A DNA stretch of 64,000 nucleotides from Panopea generosa (Eukaryota > Mollusca > Bivalvia > Adapedonta > Hiatellidae), in assembly GCA_029582155.1 (NCBI GenBank), contig CM055908.1:23049103-23113102 (forward strand). The letters are read 5' to 3'. Shown here in pieces: positions 1 to 11,900 of the stretch. The stretch's first letter is position 1, and each line of letters begins with the position of its first letter. A program made the translations under genes and the position numbers. The notes under the pieces are model-generated. The model was not told the origin of the DNA, did no database searches, and saw nothing but the letters and a program-made list of their open reading frames with translations.

Positions 1-714
1 GCCACTCTACTGAATACCCAGAATAGTAAATATAAAATGTTGCCACTCTACTGAACACCCAGAGTTGCTACATATAGAATGTTGCCACTCTACTGAATAC
101 CCAGAGTAGTAAATATAAAATGTTGCCACTCTACTGAACACCCAGAATAGTAAATATAAAATGTTGCCAATCTACTGAATACCCAGAATAGTAAATATAA
201 AATGTTGCCACTCTACTGAACACCCAGAATATTAAATATAGAATGTTGCCAATCTACTGAATACCCAGAATAGTAAATATAAAATGTTGCCACTCTACTG
301 AATACCCAGAATAGTAAATATAAAATGTTGCCACTCTACTGAACACCCAGAATGCTAAATATAGAATGTTGCCACTCTACTAAACACCCAGAGTTGCTAC
401 ATATAGAATGTTGCCACTCTACTGAATACCCAGAATAGTAAATATAGAATGTTGCCACTCTACTGAATACCCAGAATAGTAAATATAAAATGTTGCCACT
501 CTACTGAACACCCAGAATATTAAATATAGAATGTTGCCAATCTACTGAACACCCAGAATATTAAATATAGAATGTTGCCAATCTACTGAACATCCAGAAA
601 GCTAAATATAGAATGTTGCCACTCTACTGAATACCTAGAGTGCTAAGTATAGAATGTTGCCACTCTACTGAAAACCAAGAGTGCTAAATATAAAATGTTG
701 CCACTCTACTGAAC
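1..714. repeat. 41-bp tandem array, truncated by the window start
   Basis: About 17 copies of a 41-bp unit beginning GCCACTCTACTGAATACCCA, with A/G and T/C variants spread among copies. It continues off the left edge. No reading frame is maintained because 41 is not a multiple of three. Confidence 0.95.
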
Positions 715-736
715 AGATTCTTTGTCATGTTATTGT

Positions 737-1131
737 TGTTGTATGGTGTTAAGCTTTGCTTTCAACAATCTTTCAGTCATATTGGGACGGTGTCATATCG
801 AGACAGTATTCCAAGCGCTGCCACACTGTAGCATCATGCCTGTCAAACTAGCCTTTTAATGCCGAGTGCAAAGCGAGGAAGCTTCTAGTACCATTATTTA
901 AGACTTTGATACGACTAGGCCACTGGGATCGAACTCATGACCTTCCACATGTGAGGTTGACATTCTACACTGTAGCATCATGCCAAACAAACTATCCTTT
1001 TAATGCTGGGTGCATAGCAAGGAAGCTTCTAGTACCATTATTCAAGTCTTTGATATGACCAGGCCACTGGGATCGAACCCATGTCCTTCCGCATGCGAGG
1101 CTGACATTCTACAACTAGACCAGCTGTGGTT
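737..1131 (-). repeat. tRNA-Val-like SINE (family B), with internal duplication
   Basis: The right end reads on the - strand as a tRNA-like head: GGTCTAGT near the A box, a CCTCAC/GCGGAAGG anticodon region, then GGGTTCGATCCC as B box. Family relatives lie at 19226-19502 and 31131-31356. A segment of about 147 bp that includes the head occurs twice in tandem (822-967 and 968 onward), so two B-box copies are present. Confidence 0.75.
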
Positions 1132-1282
1132 AGATTCTTTTCCATGAGACATGTGTTAAATACACTGTAGTCTGTGCAGCGTTATGCACTGATAGGATCT
1201 TGCTATTCTTCACCATTCAAGGAAACAAAACTATACCAATGGATTTTTATTTCTTTATTAATGGGCTAAATGCCATTTTCAA

Positions 1283-1500
1283 CACATTTCAGGTTATATA
1301 TGGCATATCCAGTTTTATTGGTGGAGGAAGACCTCGGAATAAATCTGAGTAGAACCACGATCCTTCCGCAAACAACTGACTTACTTTTTCACATAAAATT
1401 TTTGGAGCAAGCGGGACCCAAACCTATGACCTCTGTGGTAAGAAGTGACCTTGAGACCACTCGATCACAAAGGACCCCCTGTACCAATGAAATTCAAAAC
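1283..1500 (-). repeat. tRNA-like SINE (family C), antisense copy
   Basis: The reverse complement matches the copies at 33925-34168 and 34801-35035: a GTGGTCTAAGG-like head, then the body with TATGTGAGAAAGTTTGCCAG-like and GGATATGGCATA-like blocks. An open frame across it is incidental. Confidence 0.7.
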
Positions 1501-3518
1501 TTAATGTTTTTCAACTTGCCGGAGGTATTGCTGTTATATAATATTCATAACCAACTTCTATCAAATAAACAAGACAAAAAGTGACATTTTTGGCAAGTCA
1601 AGGGCAGTAACTTTGCACTATGAAAATATAAATATAAAAATTAAAAATAAAACTTATAGGATAAAAGATAACTAAAAGAAGTGTTGACAATAAAAGGGCA
1701 GTCACCTCAATTAAATCATTTCACAGGTTTTCTAACTAACCCCAGATGTTATTGTAAATTAACCGAAATTGATTAAGATAAAATTAAAAGTAAATCTCTG
1801 TTTGATAATTAGATAATCAATTTACGGATGGATTTCAGACAAATTATCATCACATTAGCCCTGTGCAAGTAGAAGGAAACGTGAAGAAATAAAATATCTT
1901 TACATTGTACACCAATCCATTTAAATGAAACAAGAGAGCCATCTTCGCTCTTAATAGCTCACTGATAACAATATATAAGATGTGAAATGGATGAAAAGTT
2001 AGAACATGACTTTTTGTAAATTATACTATTAGTCTTCAGTTATTTATGTAAATATGTTATTTTGCTCATGCTGTCATGTACTGGAATGTAAAGACACTTC
2101 TAGTAATATTTATGTGTGCGTGTCAAGTAGATTAATGAGTGCATGCCTTGATTACATGCCTATCTGTATTATGTAATTTGGTGTAATGGAGAATTTTGTT
2201 TTATAATATCATGTGCAATGTTTATTTCATATATTTCTTAAATATATATATGTGTAAATATTGATATATTTGAGGGCCGCAAGGGAGATTAGTGACTACT
2301 GAGTCTGTACCAATTGTTTTACCCTCTTGAAATAAAGTCTTAAATTATCATTATTATTATTATTATTATTAATATTATTATTATTATTATAGACAATGTT
2401 TCATATAACCAAGGGCTTTTTCCTTTTCCTGTAAATTGGGAAGACACAAGCCTTCGAAACTGAGAACAAAACAGCGCAACTGAGGGAAAATTTTGATTTT
2501 TTTTAATAGACCTTTGGCAAACAAGATAACAAAGTGTAAACTGTTCAAACCATATCAAATTATGTTAATAACATTTCATACTCCCTTACGTAGAAAAGAT
2601 TCAAAAAGGAAAAAAATTCCATGTAGGCTAAGTGTTTAATAAGGAAAAAAAATCACTATGAAAGTTTAGCCATAATCATTGTTAATTAGTAATTGTCATT
2701 TCTTAACAATTTAATAAGACATTTCCACTATATTATGGTCAGGCTATATTTAAAAAAGTACTTAATTCCATTTCATGTTTAATTTACATTTTGTAGAGCA
2801 GCACATACATAACATCATTCAGACTAATCACCAAACACGTACAACTCAAGAGCCATTCAGAATGTAACAATACAATTAGACCAGAACTTGTCTAAAATCA
2901 TGTTGCTATTAACTTCTTTGTAAGTTTAATTAAAATACATCTGAATAAAAAAAAACTAAGTGTTACATAGGTAAATAATAATTAAAGAGGTTAAATGACA
3001 AAGATACAGCTAACACATATTGATTACAAAAGCCACTCAGTCATAAGCTCAGGTGACCTTACAACTAGTACTGGTAGCAAATGAGCTCATTAGGCTTAAT
3101 AAGAAAGAATTTTTTCAAGACTGTGTTTACAAATTGTGGTATGCTGCAACTCACAAGAAATGAGCTCTGATGATGAAGCATCACGTACATACACTAACAT
3201 CTGACGAGACATGGTTAAAGACGGCTGATGTAAGTTTAACCAACCTAGTGGGCTTTATTACAAGCCACTGATGAGAAGCTGTTGGATTAATGAAGAGAAA
3301 TCAATACAGCAGCTACTGTCATTGAATCTACCCAGATAATTTTGCATGTAATCACTTGTTTTGTGAGGCCTGTAATCACCGCCAGCTTATTAATAGGATC
3401 TACCTTTGTATGGTGTGTACTCGAACATTAGCAAAAAACACCTAACTATGTATGGTGTGTACTCGAACATTAGCAAAAAACACTCTATAACAATCTGTTC
3501 CACTTCTGTATTAATTTA

Positions 3519-3652
3519 TTTTATTTTGATTGTGAAGTAATCTCAAAACTTATTTGAATCTCGAGTCCATTTCATGGCTAGAACCAGTACTGAGTGCTGA
3601 TATTGTGAGCCTTGGATGGAACTCACAACCTCTGGCCTGAGCCACCGTGCTT
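3519..3652 (-). repeat. SINE family D, antisense fragment
   Basis: The reverse complement shares the GAACTCACAACC-type B-box region, the GAGTACTGGTTCTA block and a body ending near TTTCAATCAAAATAAAATAA with copies at 10220-10378 (antisense) and 45866-46015 (sense). It is diverged, and the tRNA-like head is partial. Confidence 0.6.
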
Positions 3653-5845
3653 AAAAAGATATTAAAATACAATTATTTTTTTTTTATTTTTTAATCATAC
3701 AAGTAATTAATCAAAATTATATCAAGGATCCTATCAAAACTGAGATATCTCAGAAGCATATCAAAACAATAGATATTATATACAACAGCATCATCCACTG
3801 GCAGTGATACTACAATATATCAAGTTTCATAAACAAGATTAATTTTACTGTCTGCTTTGAGCAACCTGTGAAGCTTTTATGTGCTTATAGTGTGCAGAGT
3901 ATGTGAATAAACAATTTAGACGGTAAACAGTGGTAAACATCAGTCTTCTTTAATGTTGTTTTGTATTGTTCATACTAAATGCCGTCAGGGGAGGGAGTAA
4001 CATTTTAGAAAGGGGGTGGGGATGGCTTTTTTTTTTTAAACCGTCTTTTTTTTACAATTCCACAACTATCCAATTCTATGTAAAAATAAATTATGCCTTT
4101 ATTTGTTTACATGACTGTGGGTTAAACTGAAATAAAATCAAGGCAAAAACTAAACAAGGTCGGGCGGCAGATGTTGGGAAGAGTTACAATGGAGGAACAT
4201 AAGAATTAAGACATAAATAAAATAAATCACTTCCTGAAGGCCTGTCTGTAGTGTTCTGTACATACGTATATATAATCTCATGTGGTATGAACAACTAACA
4301 CAGATCGTGTTAATACTATAAGTTTTTATGTGCATATTTATTGTAGGACTGTGAATATAATTTTATGCAACCGTGTGAAGCACAACAGAGTATTGTGCTT
4401 ACAATACATTTTTGCGCCATACAAATGTATTTGTATATTTGTATTGTATTGTATTGTATTGTACAAGAACTGCCTAACAGATACAATATACAAACATATA
4501 AATACTTAACTAATGAGGGAGTGTAATGGTAGCACCCTAACTATAGTCTTTATCAAATATTGAGTATCAATTATACTATAAATGTATAATACTGTCCACA
4601 TTGTCATATTATGAAGTCTCATGATGGATGTTACTCAATAATTATAGACTGAAGTGCAAATTTAGTTGCAAATGAATGTAATTTCACAAAAAAGATCAAA
4701 AGGACACAATAAAATCATTAAATCTCTACGCCAAGACCACAGGCTAATGTTTGGATCATATACTATATCTAAACATCAGTGAACAATAATAGAAAAAGGG
4801 ATAAGAATGAAAGCATAATAATCTATGAAGTTCTCCTCTTTGTCATCCTATAAATTACACATGTCAAAAAGATATGTCTTATTTATACATAAATAGATCA
4901 TTGTGAAAATGAATTATTGATAATGAAAAGAGAAATATACGATTACAAATCCAATGGTGTTTAACAAATCGTTACAATCATATTTGCTAGTGTGTTTTTT
5001 TAAAAACAGTGAATTTGAAATAGATAGATTTATTCTTGAATATGTCTTGAAATACAAACAATTATCACAGATAAATATCACAAAAACACAACTATTAATT
5101 CACTACTTATTCCATATTACTTTTCATAATCATCAATTATAGTATATTACTGTTACAATTAGGTACATAGATTTGAGATTATATTACATAGGATAATCCA
5201 TTAAGTTTTACAACTTCTAATGAGGTCCTTATGAATTTTTTTATAAATATTAAGGTCTCAAAATGTTGACCATTGAAGCTTTATGGACCTAATATAGGAA
5301 AGAGCTATACATTATGTTTCTTATAATTAAAACAACAAGAGCACAACTCTGACTACATTATTTGTAGTTAATTTAAGATTTTAAATTTCCTAACATTCAT
5401 GTGTGTTCTTATTATCACAGATTATATCAAATATTTATATTTAAATTATCATAGAATGTCTTGAATGACAACACACATATCACAGAAAAAATTCTTTGCA
5501 GAAGCAAGGAATTATATAGAGAAGGAAAGGCAAATGATTAAGATTTTGTGAATGCTCACATATTCACGCAGAAATCTCGCAATATCTTGTATTCAGTTAT
5601 CTTAACTGCCATTCATCTCAGGAACACAGATCAAAATTCTTACACTGCAGGATGAAATTGCCATCAAAACAATACCATTCCCAGAAATTTGTGTTTAAAA
5701 TTGTTTAAGTTCTTGTGATTACAAAATTTGTATACTGCAGCTAAAATAACGACGAATTACGATAAGTTTTCCTTCAAACCTCAATAGCTTTAATTCGATA
5801 TCATTTTGCGTGATCGAAACATGCTTAAATATCTAAGATTACATA

Positions 5846-7025
5846 CAATTTACAGTTTATGTACAAGAAATCAGTTGCCTGTGAATTATGAACGATTAAC
5901 TGCAAGATAATTAATGTGCTATTTTATCAACATTTAGCCAGGAGATTCAGGTTTCCTATCCTTCTATACAAGTCCTTGGCAGAAATATTAAAATAATTGA
6001 CAATATTAATAAAAAATAAAATCTACTTGATATGTACATTTCATCCTCTGAATGAGTTGCACTAGAAATTAATGTTTGGGTAACACAGGGATAGATGGGG
6101 AAATCCAACAATAAAATACTCACAACAATATAGAAAGTTCTATTTGAACTGTTTTGTTGTCTTTATAAAAGCATGTATTGCATCTAAAATTTGAATATTT
6201 GTCTCAACATCAAAATGTTGTTCTCCAAACAGAACAGATTAATGTTTATTTTTAACATTTAATTGACTTGATCAGCATTTTCCAACAATTTACAGTTTAT
6301 GTACAAGAAATCAATTGCCTGTGAATTATGAACGATTAACTGCCAGATAATTAATGTGCTATTTTATCAACATTTAGCCAGGAGATGCAGGTTTCCTATC
6401 CTTCTATACAAGTCCTTGGCAGAAATATTAAAATAATTGACAATATTAATAAAAAATAAAATCTACTTGATTTGTACATATCATCCTCTGAATGAGTTGC
6501 ACTAGAAATTAATGTTTGGGTGACACAGGGATAGATGGGGAAATCCAACAATGAAATACTCACAACGATATAGAAAGGTCTATTTGACCTGTTTTGTTGT
6601 CTTTAGCCGGGCCCGATTAGCTCAGTCAGTTACGCGTCTGACTATCAATCCAGGGGTCGTGAGTTCGAATCCCCCGCCCGGCAACAGTCTCCGTGATAAT
6701 TGATATATGACATTGTGTCTCATTATCATTCGTCTCTCGCCACTGATTCAAGTGGGAAAGTTATCAGTTACTTGCGGAGATGGGGTGTGCTCGAGTACTG
6801 GTTAATCCCAGGAAACAGTGGTTAGGTTAACTGATCGTCTGTTAGCCCTCGATGGCATAAAAACGACGCTAAATATTCAATCAATCAATCATTGTTGTCT
6901 TTATAAAAGCATGTATTGCATCGAAAATTTGAATATTTGTTTCAACATCAAAATGTTGTTCTCCAAAGAGAACAGAATTAATGTTTATTTTTAACATTTA
7001 ATTGACTTGATCAGCATTTTCCAAC
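5846..7025. repeat. 440-bp tandem duplication; second copy split by a SINE
   Basis: Copy A (5846-6285) and copy B (6286-7025) both begin CAATTTACAGTTTATG and end at GCATTTTCCAACA. They differ by only a few percent. Copy B is longer by the 286-bp SINE plus a 12-bp target duplication. Copy A preserves the empty insertion site. Confidence 0.92.
6606..6891 (+). mobile_element. Full-length tRNA-derived SINE (family A)
   Basis: The head reads as a near-complete tRNA: acceptor strand GCCGGGC, A box TTAGCTCAGT, B box GAGTTCGAATC, 3' acceptor GCCCGGCA. An unrelated body of about 200 bp and an (AATC)n tail follow. The 12-bp TTGTTGTCTTTA flanks it on both sides (6594-6605, 6892-6903), the mark of target-primed retroposition. 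Other copies are at 12656-12915, 37213-37398 and, antisense, 32577-32790. Confidence 0.93.
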
Positions 7026-7665
7026 AGGTTCCAACATTTATGACCAGATACACAATGCAGGAGTGTACATGACAACTTTGCAAATTCTCAGGGCAGGGCG
7101 TGCGAAGGTTGTTCAACTTCCTCTGGTGGGAGTCCAGAGGAACTTCCCTCGCAGAAATGTTTACACTCTAACTAGGTCGAATTTTAACATAAAGGACGCA
7201 GTGAACAATGCTGCTTTATGTATGGAAACTTTTATGTACCTATTTGTAACCCCCTCCTGTTACATTTCTATTTCGTCTCTGGACTTTTTAGCCTTTTCAA
7301 TATTTAGACATTGGTTTCAAAGTTTGCAGAGTATCTGAGTATGCCATGCTACGTGCTTACCATGAAATTAGACTGAAAGAAACTTTTTCATTATTATACA
7401 TTATCTTACTTTCAGTTTGTTTTTCAGGTGCAGATCTAATAGTTAGTAAGCATCAATACCAGGTAAACCCAGATGTGCCAGGAGCAGATAGGATGCTAGT
7501 ATATCTCAACAATATAATTGCACGATTTTCAATTAAAATAGTTTGCAAGAGCATATGGAATCATATCAGTGATAGTAAGGTTTTTGTTCTCTTTTAAAAA
7601 TATCTGTAACTCTCAGCAAACCAGTCTCTAAAAAATCTAGAATCTATATACTATCAGTCTATATT

Positions 7666-8111
7666 CAGTGTTCCAGATAAAGTGATTTCGGGGTGTTTTA
7701 CACTGATGGTTTAAGCTAAATACTCCTTAGTTTTCAAAAATGGAGGTAAATTTACCCCTTACTTTCAAAAGTTGGGGTAAAGTTACTTCTCCAATACAAA
7801 TTTTCTGAACTGAAATATGAAAAACCTTGTTTAAAATACATGTATAACGATTTCATATCTAAGAGACTCATGTGTCTAATATAGCAAATGAAAGTATAAA
7901 TTACTTAATCTAAATAATATTATGTAAGTAAAGTTTTTAATTATTGAAATAAATGATCTTTCTGAATTTTGCAATAAGTAAGATTTTAATGAATCTTACG
8001 ACTGTATGCTTCATAACCCTCACCTCTGAAAATTCCAGAGTTAAATACCCCCCATCTTTTCAATTTTGGGGTTAAAATACCCTCTAATCAATAAAGTTAT
8101 CTGGAGCACTG
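7666..8111. mobile_element. Foldback DNA element (MITE) with CAGTG...CACTG ends
   Basis: The ends are inverted: CAGTGTTCCAGATAA at the left and TTATCTGGAGCACTG at the right. The interior has runs such as GGGGTAAAATTACC in both senses. A related right end occurs at 17036-17050. No 8-bp target duplication is clear. CAGTG termini recall hAT elements, but family assignment is inference. Confidence 0.7.
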
Positions 8112-8389
8112 CATAACTGCAGTATGTTATAATAACTCATTTCGACACTGTAATAGCAGCCTCCCGTTGACTTAATACATGTCTGTTATAACTAGCAAAT
8201 AATTGTTAGGACAACGTGATATCTACCTCGGTGATACGTTTAATCCATGCTTATGCATAAATTCCACAGCATAAAATTGTAATTTTATTATCTGTATGAA
8301 ATCACTGATTAAACAAGGAAACTGAACATCTCTTCGTTTCCTTCCTGTAGCAAGCTCTCCAGTTGATGAGGATAGCAGGTGCTTGATCT

Positions 8390-8627
8390 GATGTCAAATT
8401 AGCGCGCGCTTTTCATTCGTTAACTAAGTGCATGTGATCGTTATCACCTAGGTGATTGGGTTGTTGATCGGCCATTTTGGAAAATGGCGACGCACATACA
8501 AATTTGCAAAACAACAGAAATGCATTAAAATAACTAATGATTTTGGCCCTTTACTTGCCAGATAAGGTAATCTGGAACTGTCTATCCTAAAATATTGACA
8601 GAATTATCGTAAACCAAATACTTCAAA
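8390..8627 (+). promoter_or_regulatory. Likely LRRC27 promoter and 5' UTR
   Basis: This is the region just upstream of the start codon. It holds a CpG-bearing palindrome AGCGCGCGCT (8401-8410) and an inverted repeat GCCATTTT/AAAATGGC with a 2-bp spacer (8471-8488). The second half, AAAATGGCGAC, resembles YY1/initiator motifs common at animal housekeeping start sites. No TATA box is placed convincingly. The transcription start is not determinable from sequence alone. Confidence 0.35.
8484..8528 (+). CDS. Possible upstream ORF of 14 codons in the LRRC27 5' leader
   Basis: An ATG with AAA before it and G at +4 opens MATHIQICKTTEMH and stops at TAA, 99 nt before the main start. If transcription begins upstream of 8484 it could reduce initiation at the main ATG. 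The ATG overlaps the YY1-like motif, so transcription could equally begin at or after it, in which case this is not translated. Confidence 0.25.
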   Translation: MATHIQICKTTEMH

Positions 8628-8906
8628 ATGACAAACATGCAAAATGGTGACGATTCGATCGAAATTGCACGTTCTGAGAATGGGGATTCAACGTCAAGCG
8701 AACTGGAGAGACTCGACAATACCTCTCCGTGCCCATCTGGCAGCGATTCTCCAACTGAAAGGGGCATCGCAAAAACAAGGAAGCAAGAAAATCATATAAT
8801 ACGATTGATAGAGGAAGCTTCAGCTCTCGGAACAAATACACTTGATCTCAGCAACAAAGGCATGCGTCAGTTTCCATCTGAAATTTTAGAAATGCCACAG
8901 TTGGAG
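8628..8906 (+). CDS. LRRC27: LRRC27 exon 1 (start codon, residues 1-93)
   Basis: The ATG has A at -3 and lies six codons after an in-frame TAA at 8610-8612, so the frame cannot extend upstream in genomic sequence. Residues 1-60 are polar and acidic with many Ser and Glu and no signal peptide. The first leucine-rich repeat begins at LDLSN (72-76) and runs to PQLE at the exon end. The donor is GAG|GTATAG, phase 0. The repeat continues without a break into exon 2 (QLE|YLYLEGN), as the LRR period requires, so no exon appears to be missing in intron 1. Confidence 0.9.
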
Positions 8907-11900
8907 GTATAGATGTTTTTTTATGATTCTTTCATTACTTAATTAGATATATTCATTTAAGCTCTCATTGATTTGCTTTTTTATTGACACATAGTTTTAA
9001 CTACAAGCTTGATTGAATCCTGTGTTGACATGCTTAGCATACCATGTGAGCCTCATTGTTAGGTCACATCCATGGTTTCTCTGAATCTGTACAACGTATG
9101 GCCTGTTACAGCAAATACGCATCAGGGAGAGAGTGTTTATACCTTTTGACAAAGAGCTGTTCTAAAGCTCTCTGCTGATGGTGCACACACTAGGTTGTCA
9201 TCCAGGTGGTTCTAGTCAATAATTGTCCTTGGAGACTAGGAGCCCAGATTCATTCTGAATCAAGTGATGAAGGTTGTGTAACACATATGCTCAGCACCCT
9301 TCAAGAGCAGCTAACCTTCAACCAATTGATGGTGCTCTACAAGATAAGGGGTATGGTGCCAGCTGTTGATCCAGATGTTCTTTGTTTCAGTTCTGCCTGT
9401 TGTATTTTTGTCGTTGTTATCATCCTGATCCCCCCCCTCCCCCCCCCCCCACAGTGAAGCCAAAATTGATTAGAGACATGTCAAAAGGTGTTGTTTGTTG
9501 TCAATATCAATAAATTATAAATTGGTCCTCTAATTTTGTAAAATATAGAAGGGAAATACCTGAAGCCGATCGTACCCAGAAAAGTTACGCCGCTTAATAT
9601 ATTGCGTCATTAGAACTGGTTAGAGTTATGCCACTTAGTAATTCTACATTATGTGTTTTCGCCGTAATGCTACAAATTATCGATAATCAATAATATAACA
9701 TGCTCATCGGCAGGTGCATTTTAATTGATTCAATGATAATCATTATCAGCTCAGGTTTTGGTGTTTTTTAACTGATTTCTTAATTTTAATTAAACACGAC
9801 CAGTCGGGCTACCTACACTCCAGTAGAACATGACCGGACAAAGTATTTAGTAGACTTTGTAGGTCGGACTTGGGTTAATGTCGAACCCTGCACATATATT
9901 AGAAAGATGTACGTACAGTTAAAATTCAAGATCATTTAATATTCCTTTTAATCACACTGAACAATTCTCAAAAACTCATTCTGCATAAAAATACTAGTGG
10001 ACTGGAACCACCTGGATGATCAAATTGTGTGCGCCAATACAGTAGAGGATTTTAACCAAGCCCTCCCTCAGCGCTACTAGATACTCCACCTCAAGAGAAT
10101 CTATGCCAGAAGTGGCCCTTCTACATATATATGTACAGATACAGATTGATTTGTTCCCCAAAAGGTGCATGTTTCACACATGGTTTAATTTTAGTTTATA
10201 CTAGTTTATACTAATTTATTTTAGCTTGATTTTGAAGAAAGGTCAGAGTTCATATGAACTGCTCTTGAGTCCGCTTCCTGGATAGAACAAGTGCTTTTTT
10301 TTTTTTTAAAAGGCATTGGGTTGAGTTGGGGATCGAACCCGCAAGGCACGAGCGCCAACACTATCCACTATTCTAATGTGCCACTTTTCTATAATTTCTA
10401 CTTAAGACTTCTACTTACAAACAGCAAGTTGCAGGTTTGATCCCAAGCTCAACCAGATGGCTCTCAATATTCACTCAGTACCGGTTCTATCTAGGAAACA
10501 ATGATCAATACAGTGACTTTTTATAGGTCAACATTAATCAGTGATTTTTTATATTAAGCAGTTTCATAATGAAAATTAATTAGAATATTTATTGGTTAAT
10601 TTAATTTCAAAAAACTTGTATAATTTCTGGACACTATGAATAGTCACAAGAGCACGGTCTCCATGAGATTGTTGAGGTAACAAATCAATAAATAGCAATG
10701 AATCCATGAAAATAAGGCATGTATACCCTGTGCACAAGATGCACTGGCAGATTTAAAGGCATGACACATTTGTGTTTTGAAAGCTTGAGCGAAATTATTT
10801 TTAGGTTGATTAAAAGTTTATTTAATAAAATCTGAGATGGTATATCATCTTGACGCTGAATGTTATGTATTAAAGCTTAGGCCATTATAAAATGATTGCT
10901 GGATTATCATCCAAATTTTTCTTAAAAATGGCGAGGGTGGGAGGATTTTATTTTTTATTTTTATCTTTAAATTTTTATGAAAATAATAGGGTCGGTGCGG
11001 CATGAAAATTAGGGGGCGGGCATGGATGATAATCTAGCAATTGATTTATTATGGTCTTATGAAATGATTTGAGGAATAATAGTAATTTATCTTAGATGAA
11101 TTATATTCCATTACTCAGATCAAAACATTTGAATTACAGTATATTTTGACCATATCACACAGTCTTCATCAGCTTTGTGCTGGGTCATCTTTCATGCATA
11201 GTATCATGTGACATAGGAAGATCACGTAATACAAGTAGTGTAGTGACACCGGTCCCTTGTCCCTTTTGAGTGATGGCCATCTTGTTTTATCGCTATCGCT
11301 TCTTTGAATAAAGCTTATGTATGTCCTCGGATGTTAGTACCTTGGTGTTTTCAGGTTTGATGTGGTGTCCAGTATTGTCACAATGTTCATGAATGGCCTA
11401 GTTGAAATGTTTTGTTCTGAGTAATGGAATATAATTCATCTTAGCTGTTAAATCCAGAACAAGAGAACAACCTATATTGTAATATTGATTTAGATAAATA
11501 TCATGATCACTTGATTAATCAAAGTGATCATAAACACAGAACTGTTTAATGCATTTACAATTTCAAGAACACAAATCCATTGTTAATACTTCTGTTCGTA
11601 ATGCTGACTAAAATTCTGTTTATTACACCCATATCCAACGATTCCATGCAAATTTTAATTATTACTGTAATATTGTTTTTCTACATGTCTAACTAAAACC
11701 TGAAATAACGTTATGCATTTTCATACTCATTAATTCCCAATAATAACCAGATTTTGCAAGCATTGTTGATACAACATTCAAAATAGAATGCAGGAACTTC
11801 GAGTTAAGAATCAATGCCAGAAGTACTCACAATTTGCCAATGTCACATTATACATAAGCAATATAGTAAAACATTTTTGTAAATTCTATTTTTCTTTTTT

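Larger units (their letters stand above)
715..8389. other. Intergenic region upstream of LRRC27
   Basis: No gene is supported. It contains antisense SINE copies (737-1131, 1283-1500, 3519-3652), an (ATT)n tract (2347-2390), a 42-bp tandem duplication (3409-3484), a TGTAT microsatellite (4437-4462), the 440-bp duplication with inserted SINE (5846-7025) and a foldback element (7666-8111). An open stretch at 7063-7338 is discussed as a finding. 4480-5840 is AT-rich with nothing recognised. Confidence 0.6.

Noticed and set aside
1-714. CRISPR array (regular repeats)
   Set aside because: The units are contiguous with no unique spacers, and the context is eukaryotic. The same applies to the other tandem arrays.
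6606-6683. A functional tRNA gene
   Set aside because: It looks like a tRNA but is the 5' head of a SINE, with body, tail and target duplication; the anticodon region is not a clean loop.
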